Positions 16,672-25,477 of a stretch of DNA of 52,904 nt are shown one piece after another. This DNA is from Anaerolineaceae bacterium UBA6086 (GTDB lineage Bacteria > Chloroflexota > Anaerolineae > Anaerolineales > Anaerolineaceae). Both the position numbers and the translations under genes were made by a program. The notes below the pieces were generated by a model that was not told the DNA's origin, ran no database searches, and saw nothing but the letters and a program-made list of their open reading frames with translations. The stretch is from contig DIXG01000015.1 of the NCBI GenBank assembly GCA_002436005.1, forward strand, positions 888 to 53,791, given 5' to 3'. Each line of letters opens with the position of its first letter. Within the stretch, counting starts at the first letter, position 1.

Positions 16672-19248
16672 TCAGACCACGCTGATTTTTGACCCCTCCA
16701 GCGTCTTCTCCACCTCAATGCGTGTCGGGAAAGCCTCCTTCAGCTCCTCCAGGTGTGTGATCACCAGGATCTTCTCAAAATCATCACTCACCAGGTTAAT
16801 CGCTTCCACCAAACGCTGTCTGCCCTGGGCATCCTGGCTGCCAAAGCCCTCATCCACCACCAGCGTCTGCAAACGCGCCCCCGCCCGGCGCGCTAAAACC
16901 TGCGAAAGCGCCAGCCGGATGGCAAAATTGATCCGGAAAGCCTCCCCACCCGAGAACATCTCATAATCCCGTTCACCCAGGTCATCACTGATGATCATAT
17001 CCAGGGTTTCTTTCTGGTCTTCCCGGCTGGTATCTTTATACTCACGCTGAGTCACAAACCGCAAAGACATGCGCCCATTGGTCAGCCGTGAGAGCAGTTC
17101 ATTAGCCGTTGCAGCAATCTCTGGCAGCGCCTGTTCGATCAACAGCGCAGGGATGCCATCCTTGCCAAAGGCACGCTCAAGCTGTTTCAAATCCGCAATA
17201 TACTGGGTGATCTGCTCACGTTCCTCCAGGTAACCCGACTTGCGCGCCTTAAAGCCTTCCAATACCGCAACTTTTTGTTCGGCGCCGCCCACTTCCTTGC
17301 GCAGGATATTTTCCTTCTCCTGAACATCAAATAAGTTTGCCTCAGCCTGCGAGAGATCGGGTAAATCCGCCTGGTCAGCTGCCAGCTTTGCCACTGCATC
17401 CTGATGGGCAGCATCCAGGTTTTCCAGTTCCTTTTGCCGTTCTTCCTTTTGCTTCATCAGATCTTCAATTTCGCGCCGGAGCGGCGCGAGCGCAGCCCGA
17501 GCCTGAACCAGCTGTCTAAAGTCCTCTTCCGACCTGCGGCCAGTCTGTTCCGCCTGGCGCAGGGCAGCATGTGCATCCGCATCATAACCCAACGCATCCA
17601 TTTCAGCCCCGATAGCAGCGAGGTGCTTTCTCTCGTCCATCGCATAGGACTCCTCAGCCAATACCCGCGCAATTTCCGCCAGGCGAGCGTTTCCGGTCTT
17701 GCGCCAGTCTTCTTCTTGGGCTTCCAGGCTGTTGAGTTTGTTTCTAACCTGGTCTGCCTGGCGATTGCCACTCTGCAGTGCAGCTTCTGCTGCCTTCAAA
17801 CTTTCCAGTTCACCAGTCACTACCTGAAGTTCACGTGCCAGCTGCTCAAGTGCCTGGTCGTTTGCCCGAAACAGATCCCCCAACTTGGTGCCCTCAGCAG
17901 TCAAAGACCCCATCAAATCGTGTCTCTCATCTTCAGACAACGCCTGCCCACACAATGGGCAGTTAGCTCCTTCCGCCACCTTGAGCTGTTCGATGCGTCC
18001 CTTTATGCCATTCATCTCAATCTTCAAACGAGCATTTTCTGCCTTTGCATCCACCTGCCTGGCTTGAATCTCCCGCACTTTTTCTTCCAGCGATTCCCGC
18101 TTTGCCAATTGCTCTTCCGCAACGCGAACTGCTTCCTCGGCTATCTGTAATTGCTGAACCAGGCGGTCTTTTTCCGATACCAGTGTTTCCAATGCCCGTT
18201 TTTGATCTTCCAGCCCTTGTTTTTCCTGCTGCAGACGAGCTTTTTCTGCATTGATCGTCATCAAGGGCACATTTTTCTTTGCATCCAGTCCACGGTAAAT
18301 CTCAGCCAGCTCTTCCATCGCACCCAGATCAGCACGCGTTTTTTTCCAGCACTGGTACGTGTTTTCGATAGCCTCAGCCTTTGCCAAAACTGCATCAAAA
18401 GCCTTTTGTTCCCCGGTGCGATCTTCGAGCGTGGATTGGACCCGTTCAAAATTGCGCTGGGCGCTTTCATATTGCAGTCGCAGGGTTTCTACGTTTTTTT
18501 GCTGTTCTTCCAACGAGGCGTGCAGACGCTGCACCATCTCCAGCGTTTGCGCCCGGTTTGCCCGCTGGGCTGCCAGGTCTGCTAAATGCTGCTGCAGTTC
18601 TTCCAGGTGCGCTTTGCGTTGCGGTTCTTCATCCAGTTCAGCCTGGATTTCATTCAGCCGCCCCTCGAGTTCCTTCACCTTCTTCTCTTCTTCCCGTCGA
18701 CGCAAACTGGCAACCGCACGGTAGGATTCCCACACATCCAACCCAAGCACATTGCCAAGAATCCGCTTGCGCTCTCCCGGGCGAGCCGTGGCGAACTGAT
18801 CCGCCTTCCCCTGCAGGAAGAAAGAGGCGTTGGTAAAGGTTTCATAATCCATCTTGAGGGTATCTTCAATCTTTTGGTCTGTCTCCCGCAGGGTGCGTTC
18901 AGTCAGGGGCTTCCAGCGCGCCTCCTCACCATCCAGTTTTGATAGGATAAAGAATTCCACTGATGAAGTTTTACCGCGTGGGTTGGAGCGCTGCACCCGG
19001 TAGCGATTATTCTCATAATCAAAGTCCAGCGTCACTTCAGCGGCTTTGATCGATGGATGATTGTTGATCACAGCCTCATCCCGTTTGCGCGCCTCACCAA
19101 ACAACACCCAGGTGATGGCATCCAGCAGCGCCGATTTGCCCGCGCCGTTGTGCCCCGAGATGCACGCCAGTGAAAAACCTGAAAAATCCAGCTCCACTGG
19201 CTGCCGATAGGACAGAAACCCTTCAATTTTCAATCGGATTGGAATCAT
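16672..19248 (-). CDS. sbcC: Rad50/SbcC-type SMC ATPase
   Basis: The 858-residue protein has an N-terminal ATPase half with FLSYRQP and the P-loop GHNGAGKS (32-39). Two long coiled-coil arms flank a zinc hook CPLC near residue 430. The C-terminal half carries signature FSGGEAFRINFAIRLALSQ, Walker B TLVVDEGFGSQD and the ITHLEEL switch. Such ATPases tether DNA ends and regulate a nuclease. It is the last gene of the nurA-HAS-herA-rad50 operon, abutting the herA stop. No SbcD/Mre11 nuclease is encoded in the window, which is unusual. I chose the ATG (19248); a TTG two codons upstream overlaps the herA stop. Confidence 0.88.
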   Translation of the reverse strand: MIPIRLKIEGFLSYRQPVELDFSGFSLACISGHNGAGKSALLDAITWVLFGEARKRDEAVINNHPSIKAAEVTLDFDYENNRYRVQRSNPRGKTSSVEFFILSKLDGEEARWKPLTERTLRETDQKIEDTLKMDYETFTNASFFLQGKADQFATARPGERKRILGNVLGLDVWESYRAVASLRRREEEKKVKELEGRLNEIQAELDEEPQRKAHLEELQQHLADLAAQRANRAQTLEMVQRLHASLEEQQKNVETLRLQYESAQRNFERVQSTLEDRTGEQKAFDAVLAKAEAIENTYQCWKKTRADLGAMEELAEIYRGLDAKKNVPLMTINAEKARLQQEKQGLEDQKRALETLVSEKDRLVQQLQIAEEAVRVAEEQLAKRESLEEKVREIQARQVDAKAENARLKIEMNGIKGRIEQLKVAEGANCPLCGQALSEDERHDLMGSLTAEGTKLGDLFRANDQALEQLARELQVVTGELESLKAAEAALQSGNRQADQVRNKLNSLEAQEEDWRKTGNARLAEIARVLAEESYAMDERKHLAAIGAEMDALGYDADAHAALRQAEQTGRRSEEDFRQLVQARAALAPLRREIEDLMKQKEERQKELENLDAAHQDAVAKLAADQADLPDLSQAEANLFDVQEKENILRKEVGGAEQKVAVLEGFKARKSGYLEEREQITQYIADLKQLERAFGKDGIPALLIEQALPEIAATANELLSRLTNGRMSLRFVTQREYKDTSREDQKETLDMIISDDLGERDYEMFSGGEAFRINFAIRLALSQVLARRAGARLQTLVVDEGFGSQDAQGRQRLVEAINLVSDDFEKILVITHLEELKEAFPTRIEVEKTLEGSKISVV

Positions 19249-19250
19249 GG

Positions 19251-20993
19251 TCAAAACCCTAATTCATCTAAAATTTCACGCTCGCTGCGTTGGGTTGATT
19301 TACCCTGCAGCTCCTCCCAAAATGCGTCATCATACCGGCGCGAACGCACCAATATCGGCATGGGCACCCCCCAGCCCAGCATGAGCACCTCTTCCTTCGG
19401 CTGCAAGCGGGCGAGCATCCCCCGCAGGGAATCACGCCCCGCCAGCCCGGTCAGCACAGCCTGGATGTCATCCGCATCGCCCAGCCAGCCGGTCACCCTT
19501 GTGCCCAGCTGGGACATGACCTCGTCATAAATCTGTGAGGGGCGCTGGTCAATGATCAGCAGAGTGACGTAGTATTTACGCATCTCCCTGGCAATTGTGC
19601 TGAAGGTGGTTTGCGATGCCATCTCCCGGTTGAGCAGTTTGTGCGCTTCTTCCACCACAATCACCAGCGGTCGGGGTTCAGCTGCCCCCTGATGCCCGCT
19701 GCGGAAGGCGTTGGTGCGCCGTTCCCACACTTCCCGGATGCGCCGGGTGAGCAGGTTGGAAACAAACAGGTAATCCAGGTCAGTCTCATGTTTTCCAAAA
19801 GACAGCACCACATGCTGACCGTTGTCCAGGTTTTCAATCATTTGTTGAAGGGCATTGCTGGCTGGTTTTTCCACAATATAAGGTGCATTGAACAGGCGCC
19901 GCAGTTTGCTATGCAGGGCTTCTGCTGCGCTCGGGTGCACCCCCGCGCCTTCTGCCCAGTCTGCCACACTGCCCTCTGCAGGGACCCGTTTCCCGCTTTC
20001 CTCATCCTGCTCAAACACGTTCACCTGCATGTGTTTGAAGGCGTGGAACCAGCGGTCATAGCCAAAACTCGTGCGCAGCGCTTCCAGGGTGGTAGCGGTG
20101 GTCTCCCGCAGGTTGAGCTCTTGCGACAGCATCAGCACATCGTCGGGGGTGATATCCGCTTCGGCAATTTCCAGCGTGAAATCGGGGTTGTTGCCGCGGA
20201 TGGAAGCCCCTGCACCCAATCCAACCATACGCACCTTGGCGGGGAATTTGCCCCGCAAACCCGGGACGCGAAAACCAGTATCCGAGGCGGTGTCATCGGG
20301 GCCGTATTCATTGTGCATATCAAAGATCAACACCGCAGTTTTATCGCGTTTAATCAACCCAGCCAGGATCACCCTTGTCAGGAAGGATTTGCCGGTGCCT
20401 GTGGCGCCAAAGATGCCAGAGGAGCGCTGCACCAGCTTATCCAGGTTGACACACACCGGGTGACCGCCCTCAATGGTGTTTCCGATGCGGAAAAAGCCTT
20501 TCTCCCCCTCCTTGCCAAAAATCTCGGCAATATCGCCCGCATCTGCCAGCCTGACCTCAGCATGATGCTGCGGCACCGTCTTGACTGGCTCCGGGTGAAC
20601 CTGTTCATCCATCACCTTTTGAAACCAGGCATCATATTCCGGCGACCCGGGCTCGGGTCCGCGCTCCATCATCAAAGCCGTCATGATCTCCAGGTTGGTA
20701 AAAAGCGTCTGCCCATGCAGCAGCCCGGCCAGCTGTGCCGGCAGACGTGTCTCGGTTTGTTCATCGGCAAAGCGCGGATCGGTGGACCCGAGCTGGAGGT
20801 CTGTCACCAGCCCATAAAATAACCAGCCGCCGCTTTCCACCACCACGAATGCGCCTTCCTGCACGCTTTGGGCAGGGACGCTCAGGCGCGCCTGCAAGTT
20901 TGCCTTCAGCCCGCCTCCGACAATATACCCGATCGGTCCACTTGGATTTTGTGAGTTGTTTTCTCTTTGTTCACTCATCATTTTAGACACCAT
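19251..20993 (-). CDS. herA: HerA-type DNA translocase (HAS-barrel plus FtsK/HerA ATPase)
   Basis: The 580-residue protein begins with a HAS-barrel (GPIGYIVGGGLKANLQARL…, about 18-70). The P-loop GATGTGKS is at 196-203, FDMHNEYG follows, Walker B is LVIVVEEAHKLLN, and IIDQRPSQIYDEVMSQLGTR carries the arginine-finger-like region. HerA forms a hexameric pump that drives NurA nuclease in DNA end resection, best studied in archaea. It lies 24 bases after the HAS-barrel gene and abuts rad50. Internal ATGs at residues 5 and 6 are possible starts. Confidence 0.9.
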   Translation of the reverse strand: MVSKMMSEQRENNSQNPSGPIGYIVGGGLKANLQARLSVPAQSVQEGAFVVVESGGWLFYGLVTDLQLGSTDPRFADEQTETRLPAQLAGLLHGQTLFTNLEIMTALMMERGPEPGSPEYDAWFQKVMDEQVHPEPVKTVPQHHAEVRLADAGDIAEIFGKEGEKGFFRIGNTIEGGHPVCVNLDKLVQRSSGIFGATGTGKSFLTRVILAGLIKRDKTAVLIFDMHNEYGPDDTASDTGFRVPGLRGKFPAKVRMVGLGAGASIRGNNPDFTLEIAEADITPDDVLMLSQELNLRETTATTLEALRTSFGYDRWFHAFKHMQVNVFEQDEESGKRVPAEGSVADWAEGAGVHPSAAEALHSKLRRLFNAPYIVEKPASNALQQMIENLDNGQHVVLSFGKHETDLDYLFVSNLLTRRIREVWERRTNAFRSGHQGAAEPRPLVIVVEEAHKLLNREMASQTTFSTIAREMRKYYVTLLIIDQRPSQIYDEVMSQLGTRVTGWLGDADDIQAVLTGLAGRDSLRGMLARLQPKEEVLMLGWGVPMPILVRSRRYDDAFWEELQGKSTQRSEREILDELGF

Positions 20994-21017
20994 CCCTGAT
21001 CTTTGAAAACTTCAAAA

Positions 21018-21614
21018 TTAAATATCACTGGCAGCGCTCAAAACATTGATCAAACCCTGGTAATCATCGCGCATCAGGGTGATCAGTTCTTGCAGCGCCT
21101 GCGTATACCAATCAGCGTTCCCAGATTCTTCGTGGGCACTGCGCGCAGCCATCAGATGTGCTGCCAGCAGTTCCTCCACCGGTTTATTCCGATCCCGCAG
21201 GATATGGCGGAAATAGCCAAAGCGGCCTATCCCGGTGAAGCGAACAATTTCAGCCGGTGTGCACAGGTAGATGGCATCCAGGCTGAGCGGTGGGCGGGGC
21301 GGCAGCAGGTGGAAAATGCGTTCCCCATGCTGATAGCCCAATGCGAGCACACCGATTTCCACCGGTACATTGCGATTTTCGCGGTTGTCGCGCAAAACCT
21401 CTTCCGGCACATCCTGGGCTGTGATCAACTGGCGCACCAATCCATCATCCTCAATCTGGATATCGTAAATCAAGCCAAACACCTGGTAGTCAGACTCCAG
21501 GGGCACCCTCACCAGTGCACCAAAGCTGGGTGCTTCCAATTGATTCACCCGGCAGCCAATCACAAAACCTGTTGTGCCCGACCGTAATAAGCGTCCAATT
21601 TCAATCTCTGTCAT
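21018..21614 (-). CDS. Stand-alone HAS-barrel-like protein of the nurA-herA operon
   Basis: The 198-residue protein starts IGRLLRSGTTGFVIGCRVNQ, followed by a beta-rich stretch (FGALVRVPLESDYQVFGLIYDIQI) like the HAS barrel found at the N-terminus of HerA and FtsK-like pumps. The remaining helical half (FRHILRDRNKPVEELLAAHL…) is not recognised. Its ATG overlaps the nurA stop by four bases and herA follows after 24 bases, so it is an operon component. It probably helps assemble the NurA-HerA complex; this is inference. No catalytic motif is visible. Confidence 0.7.
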   Translation of the reverse strand: MTEIEIGRLLRSGTTGFVIGCRVNQLEAPSFGALVRVPLESDYQVFGLIYDIQIEDDGLVRQLITAQDVPEEVLRDNRENRNVPVEIGVLALGYQHGERIFHLLPPRPPLSLDAIYLCTPAEIVRFTGIGRFGYFRHILRDRNKPVEELLAAHLMAARSAHEESGNADWYTQALQELITLMRDDYQGLINVLSAASDI

Positions 21615-22798
21615 CCCTGATACCTCGTTTTTCCTGTTGGCAGGTCTTTATGATACTGTTTAAATGATCCCTCATCCACCGGAATCCCCCGGCGGCTAAA
21701 TTCAGCTACAATCATATCCTCCACATGCTGCTGTTCTGGCATCGTCACCACCGCCACCTCATGGGCACGGTGCAGGATATAGGGATAGGGACGGGTACCC
21801 ATAATAGCAGATTGTTCCGTCAGCACGGCTTGCAGCAAGCCCACCAAAGCACGATCGCGCGCTACCCACCCGGGCACCTCCACCCTCGCCAGGTGCGGCT
21901 TACCAGGAGAGCCCACATTCAAATAGAAGAAGTGCGGCAGTAAATCCATCCCAAAACGCAGTGCTGTTTGGGAATAGATGGCAAATAAGGCAGAGCGATC
22001 ACCCGGACGGGTCAGCAAATCAGCCACCAGCTGGATATCTCGTACACCAGCAAAACGGCGCTGTCGGTGAATGGGGGGCGTTGCTTCTTCTCCCGGCTGG
22101 ATTACCAGCTCCAACAAGCGCCCGATCAGGTCACTGCCGGGTTTATCGACATAGCCCAGCGTGATCAGTCCCAATTCGCGCAGGTGCTCCAGAACCGTCA
22201 TATATTCTTCAAGGGTTTGCGTGAATTCTGCGGACTCTTGAAATTCATGATAGAGTTCCAGCGGGCCGTCTGTCATTGAAATTGCAGGGAAATTCAGTTC
22301 GCCAGCCAGATCAGCCAAAGCTTCCCGCTCGCGCAGATCTCGCTTAAGCGCCACCATCCCTTCTGAGATGATCCCCCCGCCGGGCAGGTAGATGGCATCA
22401 TAATCCAGCAGCTGGCTCTGGGTCATGATTTCAGGCGCTTGCGAGGACCCACGTACCATCTTGACCACGCCCACGTTGATCACACAAAATTGGATCCGCG
22501 TGTGCCGGCTGGGGTTGATCTGCGACCCATCGGCTGCCAGAAGGGTGAAGACGGATGGCAGCTCGGGCATGGGAATGACCGAGTTGAGCGGTTCCTCGCG
22601 CGGTACGGCGCAGCGCAGGTTGGGGTTCTGGGCTGCTGCCCGATCAACCTGTGCGCGCAGTTCGTCCAGGCGGTCTGCATAGCCCTCAAGAAGATCTGCA
22701 ACTTCCTGCTGGCGGTGCGTGATGGCTTGCTGCCTCGCTTTGGCTTGTTCGCCGAAGGACTGCAGTTTTTTTTGGATATCCAGTAGATTTACGGGCAT
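21611..22798 (-). CDS. nurA: NurA-domain nuclease
   Basis: The 395-residue protein has an N-terminal coiled coil and then NurA-fold acidic motifs. Asp90 in LLAADGSQI, Asp177 in SMTDGPLEL and Asp217 in GYVDKPGS are the expected metal ligands of the RNase H-like site, with VEVPGWVARD and AHEVAVV towards the C-terminus. NurA degrades DNA ends in complex with HerA. The SD (GAGGG) sits just ahead of the ATG. It heads the four-gene operon. Confidence 0.88.
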   Translation of the reverse strand: MPVNLLDIQKKLQSFGEQAKARQQAITHRQQEVADLLEGYADRLDELRAQVDRAAAQNPNLRCAVPREEPLNSVIPMPELPSVFTLLAADGSQINPSRHTRIQFCVINVGVVKMVRGSSQAPEIMTQSQLLDYDAIYLPGGGIISEGMVALKRDLREREALADLAGELNFPAISMTDGPLELYHEFQESAEFTQTLEEYMTVLEHLRELGLITLGYVDKPGSDLIGRLLELVIQPGEEATPPIHRQRRFAGVRDIQLVADLLTRPGDRSALFAIYSQTALRFGMDLLPHFFYLNVGSPGKPHLARVEVPGWVARDRALVGLLQAVLTEQSAIMGTRPYPYILHRAHEVAVVTMPEQQHVEDMIVAEFSRRGIPVDEGSFKQYHKDLPTGKTRYQG

Positions 22799-22900
22799 AT
22801 TTCCCTCAGAATGGTTCGAACATTTGTTTGATTATTGTACAGGGTTTTTCCATCCCTGACAAGCGCAGCAAACGGGCTTTGTTCTTACACTTCAGGGGCG

Positions 22901-23201
22901 CGGACCCTGCACCTTGCCCGATAGGGTTGGTGTCAGTCCGCCTGCACTTTTTTGCAGACTAAAGTCTGCACTCCTGGATAACAAATCGACCCTTCGGACT
23001 GCGGACTTTAGTCCGCCAAATAACGTTGCAGATGAGATTGCCACGCCCCTAAAGGGGTTCGCAATGACAGAAAGGACTACGGACCCTGGCCCTTGACCGA
23101 TAGGGCTTGAGTCAGTCTGCCTCCTCTTGTTTGCAGACTAAAGTCTGCACTCCTGGATTACAAATAGACCCTTCGGACTGCGGACTTCATTCCGCCAAAT
23201 G
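22901..23201. repeat. Tandem ~122-bp direct duplication carrying palindromes
   Basis: Segments 22901-23022 and 23080-23201 align along their whole length. Each begins CGGACCCTG, includes a …CCGATAGGG… stretch, a GCAGACTAAAGTCTGC palindrome (22954-22969; 23133-23148), CTCCTGGAT, and a GCGGACT..AGTCCGC unit (22995-23016; 23174-23195, one mismatch). The offset is 179 bases. A GAGATTGC-type element (23034-23068) separates the copies. Confidence 0.88.
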
Positions 23202-23212
23202 GCTGTGAGCGT

Positions 23213-23398
23213 GAGATTGCTTCCTCGCACCTGCGGTGCTTTCTCGCAATGACAGAAAATTTCTGGACTGCGGACTTTAGTCCGCAACAGTATCTGCAAA
23301 ATGAAAACTATTTCTGTTACATTAAGTCGCGAAGAAGAGATCACCACGCCCCAAAGGGGCTCACGATGACATCCACTGGACTGCGGACTTCAGTCCGC
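23213..23398. repeat. Further palindromic repeats upstream of the P5C dehydrogenase gene
   Basis: Two more GCGGACTTYAGTCCGC units lie at 23264-23285 and 23377-23398. They alternate with GAGATTGC…CGCAATGAC at 23213-23253 and GAGATCACC…CACGATGAC at 23337-23370. With the duplication before them they fill most of the 743-bp gene-free gap 22799-23541; no gene is supported there. Confidence 0.88.
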
Positions 23399-23476
23399 AC
23401 CATCACCAAATCAACGCCCCACCCGCTGCTCATCCCTTCTGCTGTCCCGCCCTGAAGGGATTTTACAACTGAATCA

Positions 23477-23485
23477 TGATACAAT
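23477..23485 (+). promoter_or_regulatory. Candidate extended -10 promoter element
   Basis: TGATACAAT is an extended -10 type sequence 57 bases upstream of the dehydrogenase ATG. No convincing -35 box is present, which is tolerated by extended -10 promoters. Confidence 0.35.
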
Positions 23486-23541
23486 CTAAACGTATTCAAA
23501 CTTGATTGAGACCATCTATTCCAAAGGAGGAATCAACACCT

Positions 23542-25128
23542 ATGGCACAAGAAAATACCTTTAAGCTCACCTACGCGACCATGTTCAACCCCCCAGAAGA
23601 ACTTCACACGCACTTTGCGCAGGCGATGGATGATTTGAAATCCAAGCTGGGGCAGGATATTCCCATGGTGATTGGCGGAGAAGAACGTTTCACCGAAGCA
23701 AAATATCACGAATACTCCCCCATCAACACAGACATCCACCTGGCATCCTTCCAGAAAGGCGGCACTCAAGACGCTGAGGATGCCATTGCCGCTGCCCGCC
23801 AGGCTTTCCCGATGTGGAGCCGGATGAACTGGGACGAGCGTGTGTATCTGATGCGAAAGACAGCCGACATTATTGGTCAACGGTTGTTCGAAATCGGTGC
23901 GGTCGTAACCCTGGAAGTTGGCAAGAACCGCATGGAAGCTCTGGGTGATGTGGCAGAGACGGCGGATCTGATCCGCTATGCCTGTGCCCAGATGGAAGCG
24001 AGCAGGGGTTACCGGGCACCCATGGGTAAGGACCCCCTGGTGGGCTATGATGCTACCAACATGTCTATCCTGAAACCCTACGGCGTTTGGGTCGTGATCA
24101 GCCCATTCAACTTCCCCGCAGCGCTCACCGGCGGTCCTTCTGGCGCGGCTCTGACCGCTGGCAACACCCTCGTGATCAAACCTGCTTCTGTGACCACCTG
24201 GACAACAGCCCTGCTTGTGGACTGCATGCGCCAGGCGGGTATTCCTGATGGCGTTGTCAATTTTGTTTCCGGTCCCGGTTCGACGGTTGGGAAGACCCTG
24301 GTCGAATCAAAGGACGTGGATGGAATGACTTTCACGGGCTCATTTGACGTGGGTATGGGAATTTACCGCAGTTTTGCCCAGGGCGATTATGTTCGCCCCA
24401 CCATTCTGGAACTGGGCGGTAAAAACCCGACCATTGTCTCCAAGAATGCCGATATCGAAGATGCAGCAGTGGGTATAGTTCGTTCCGCCTTTGGGCTGCA
24501 GGGGCAGAAATGTTCAGCCTGTTCAAGAATTTTCGTGGAAGAACCCGTCTATGAAAAGCTCGCTGAGCGTGTCGTGGCGCTGACAGAGAAACTCAATGTG
24601 GGTGACCCGGTCGAGCGCGATACTTACATGGGGCCGGTGATTGCCAAAGACTCCTATGAGGATTTCCAGGCTTTCTGCGCTGAACTCAAAGACGCAGGCA
24701 CCATCCTGACTGGTGGTGAGATCATGACCGAGGGTGAATTTGCCAAAGGTTATTTCTGCCAGCCAACGGTTGTGGCGGATGTGCCGCTCGATCATCGCCT
24801 GTGGAAGCATGAAATGTTCCTGCCCATCACCATGATTCACCCGGTGAAGGATTTACAGGAAGCGATGGCTCTGGCAAACGATGTCAATTATGGCCTGACT
24901 GCAGGATTCTACGGAACCGAAGAAGAAGTGGGCTGGTTCTTTGATAATATTGAAGCCGGTGTGGTGTACGCCAATCGACCGCAAGGCTCGACCACAGGTG
25001 CGTGGCCAGGATTCCAGCCCTTTGGCGGATGGAAGGGGTCTGGCGCAAGCGGAAAGAATGCCGGCGGTTTATATTACCTGCCGCTTTACCTGCACGAACA
25101 AAGCCAGACCTATATTCGGCGTGCCTGA
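23542..25128 (+). CDS. rocA: L-glutamate gamma-semialdehyde (1-pyrroline-5-carboxylate) dehydrogenase
   Basis: The 528-residue protein is a full-length aldehyde dehydrogenase of the P5CDH group. It has PFNFPAAL for cofactor binding, Glu290 in LELGGKNP as general base and the catalytic Cys324 in GQKCSACSR, a sequence typical of P5C dehydrogenases. The N-terminal FKLTYATMFNPPEE also fits that group. It oxidises glutamate semialdehyde from proline or arginine to glutamate with NAD+. The start at 23542 is supported by AGGAGG 12 bases ahead; earlier in-frame codons lack one. The gene ends in a strong terminator. No proline dehydrogenase gene is present in the window. Confidence 0.88.
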   Translation: MAQENTFKLTYATMFNPPEELHTHFAQAMDDLKSKLGQDIPMVIGGEERFTEAKYHEYSPINTDIHLASFQKGGTQDAEDAIAAARQAFPMWSRMNWDERVYLMRKTADIIGQRLFEIGAVVTLEVGKNRMEALGDVAETADLIRYACAQMEASRGYRAPMGKDPLVGYDATNMSILKPYGVWVVISPFNFPAALTGGPSGAALTAGNTLVIKPASVTTWTTALLVDCMRQAGIPDGVVNFVSGPGSTVGKTLVESKDVDGMTFTGSFDVGMGIYRSFAQGDYVRPTILELGGKNPTIVSKNADIEDAAVGIVRSAFGLQGQKCSACSRIFVEEPVYEKLAERVVALTEKLNVGDPVERDTYMGPVIAKDSYEDFQAFCAELKDAGTILTGGEIMTEGEFAKGYFCQPTVVADVPLDHRLWKHEMFLPITMIHPVKDLQEAMALANDVNYGLTAGFYGTEEEVGWFFDNIEAGVVYANRPQGSTTGAWPGFQPFGGWKGSGASGKNAGGLYYLPLYLHEQSQTYIRRA

Positions 25129-25157
25129 AAGGACCGCTGGTAACTGAAACGCAACCC

Positions 25158-25192
25158 ACCGGATGGCGAGATCGTCCGCCATCCGGTTTTTT
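25158..25192 (+). terminator. Rho-independent terminator of the P5C dehydrogenase gene
   Basis: CCGGATGGCG (25159-25168) and CGCCATCCGG (25177-25186) make a perfect 10-bp stem followed by six T residues. It lies 30 bases after the stop. Confidence 0.93.
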
Positions 25193-25201
25193 ATCTCGGC
25201 T

Positions 25202-25477
25202 ATGATTCGACACCTCCTCTCCAGAATAGGCTGTTTGATGGCTGTAGCAGGTGCTATTCTCCTGATCATTGGGATTGCAGCACTACGTTCAGACCAGCCA
25301 GCGCTAAATTACCTCTTTCTGGGATTTGCCCTTGCCCTGGTGGGCGTGTTGCTCTGGAACAAGCTGCGCCCACGAACAGAGCGGACCAGGCGATTATCCA
25401 GGCAGCGGAAAAAGAAAGATCAAAAGCAGGAAGATCGGAGAAGGAGAACCAGCCGCGAGGACACCTATTATGACTAA
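25202..25477 (+). CDS. Small two-helix membrane protein with basic tail
   Basis: The 91-residue product (from MIRHLLSRIG) has two hydrophobic helices (about residues 7-25 and 32-50). A strongly basic, charged tail rich in Arg, Lys and Glu follows. An earlier in-frame ATG at 25163 lies inside the upstream terminator stem and is unlikely. The 3' end overlaps the CoA-transferase subunit A start by eight bases, suggesting co-translation. No family is recognised; function unknown. Confidence 0.5.
   Translation: MIRHLLSRIGCLMAVAGAILLIIGIAALRSDQPALNYLFLGFALALVGVLLWNKLRPRTERTRRLSRQRKKKDQKQEDRRRRTSREDTYYD

Noticed and set aside
19611..20822. 403-codon open frame antisense to herA
   Set aside because: It lies wholly within herA, whose motifs are unambiguous, and its translation is rich in His/Cys/Gln without domains.
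25163..25201. N-terminal extension of the small membrane protein from ATG 25163
   Set aside because: This start lies within the stem of the preceding terminator; ATG 25202 begins the natural hydrophobic protein.
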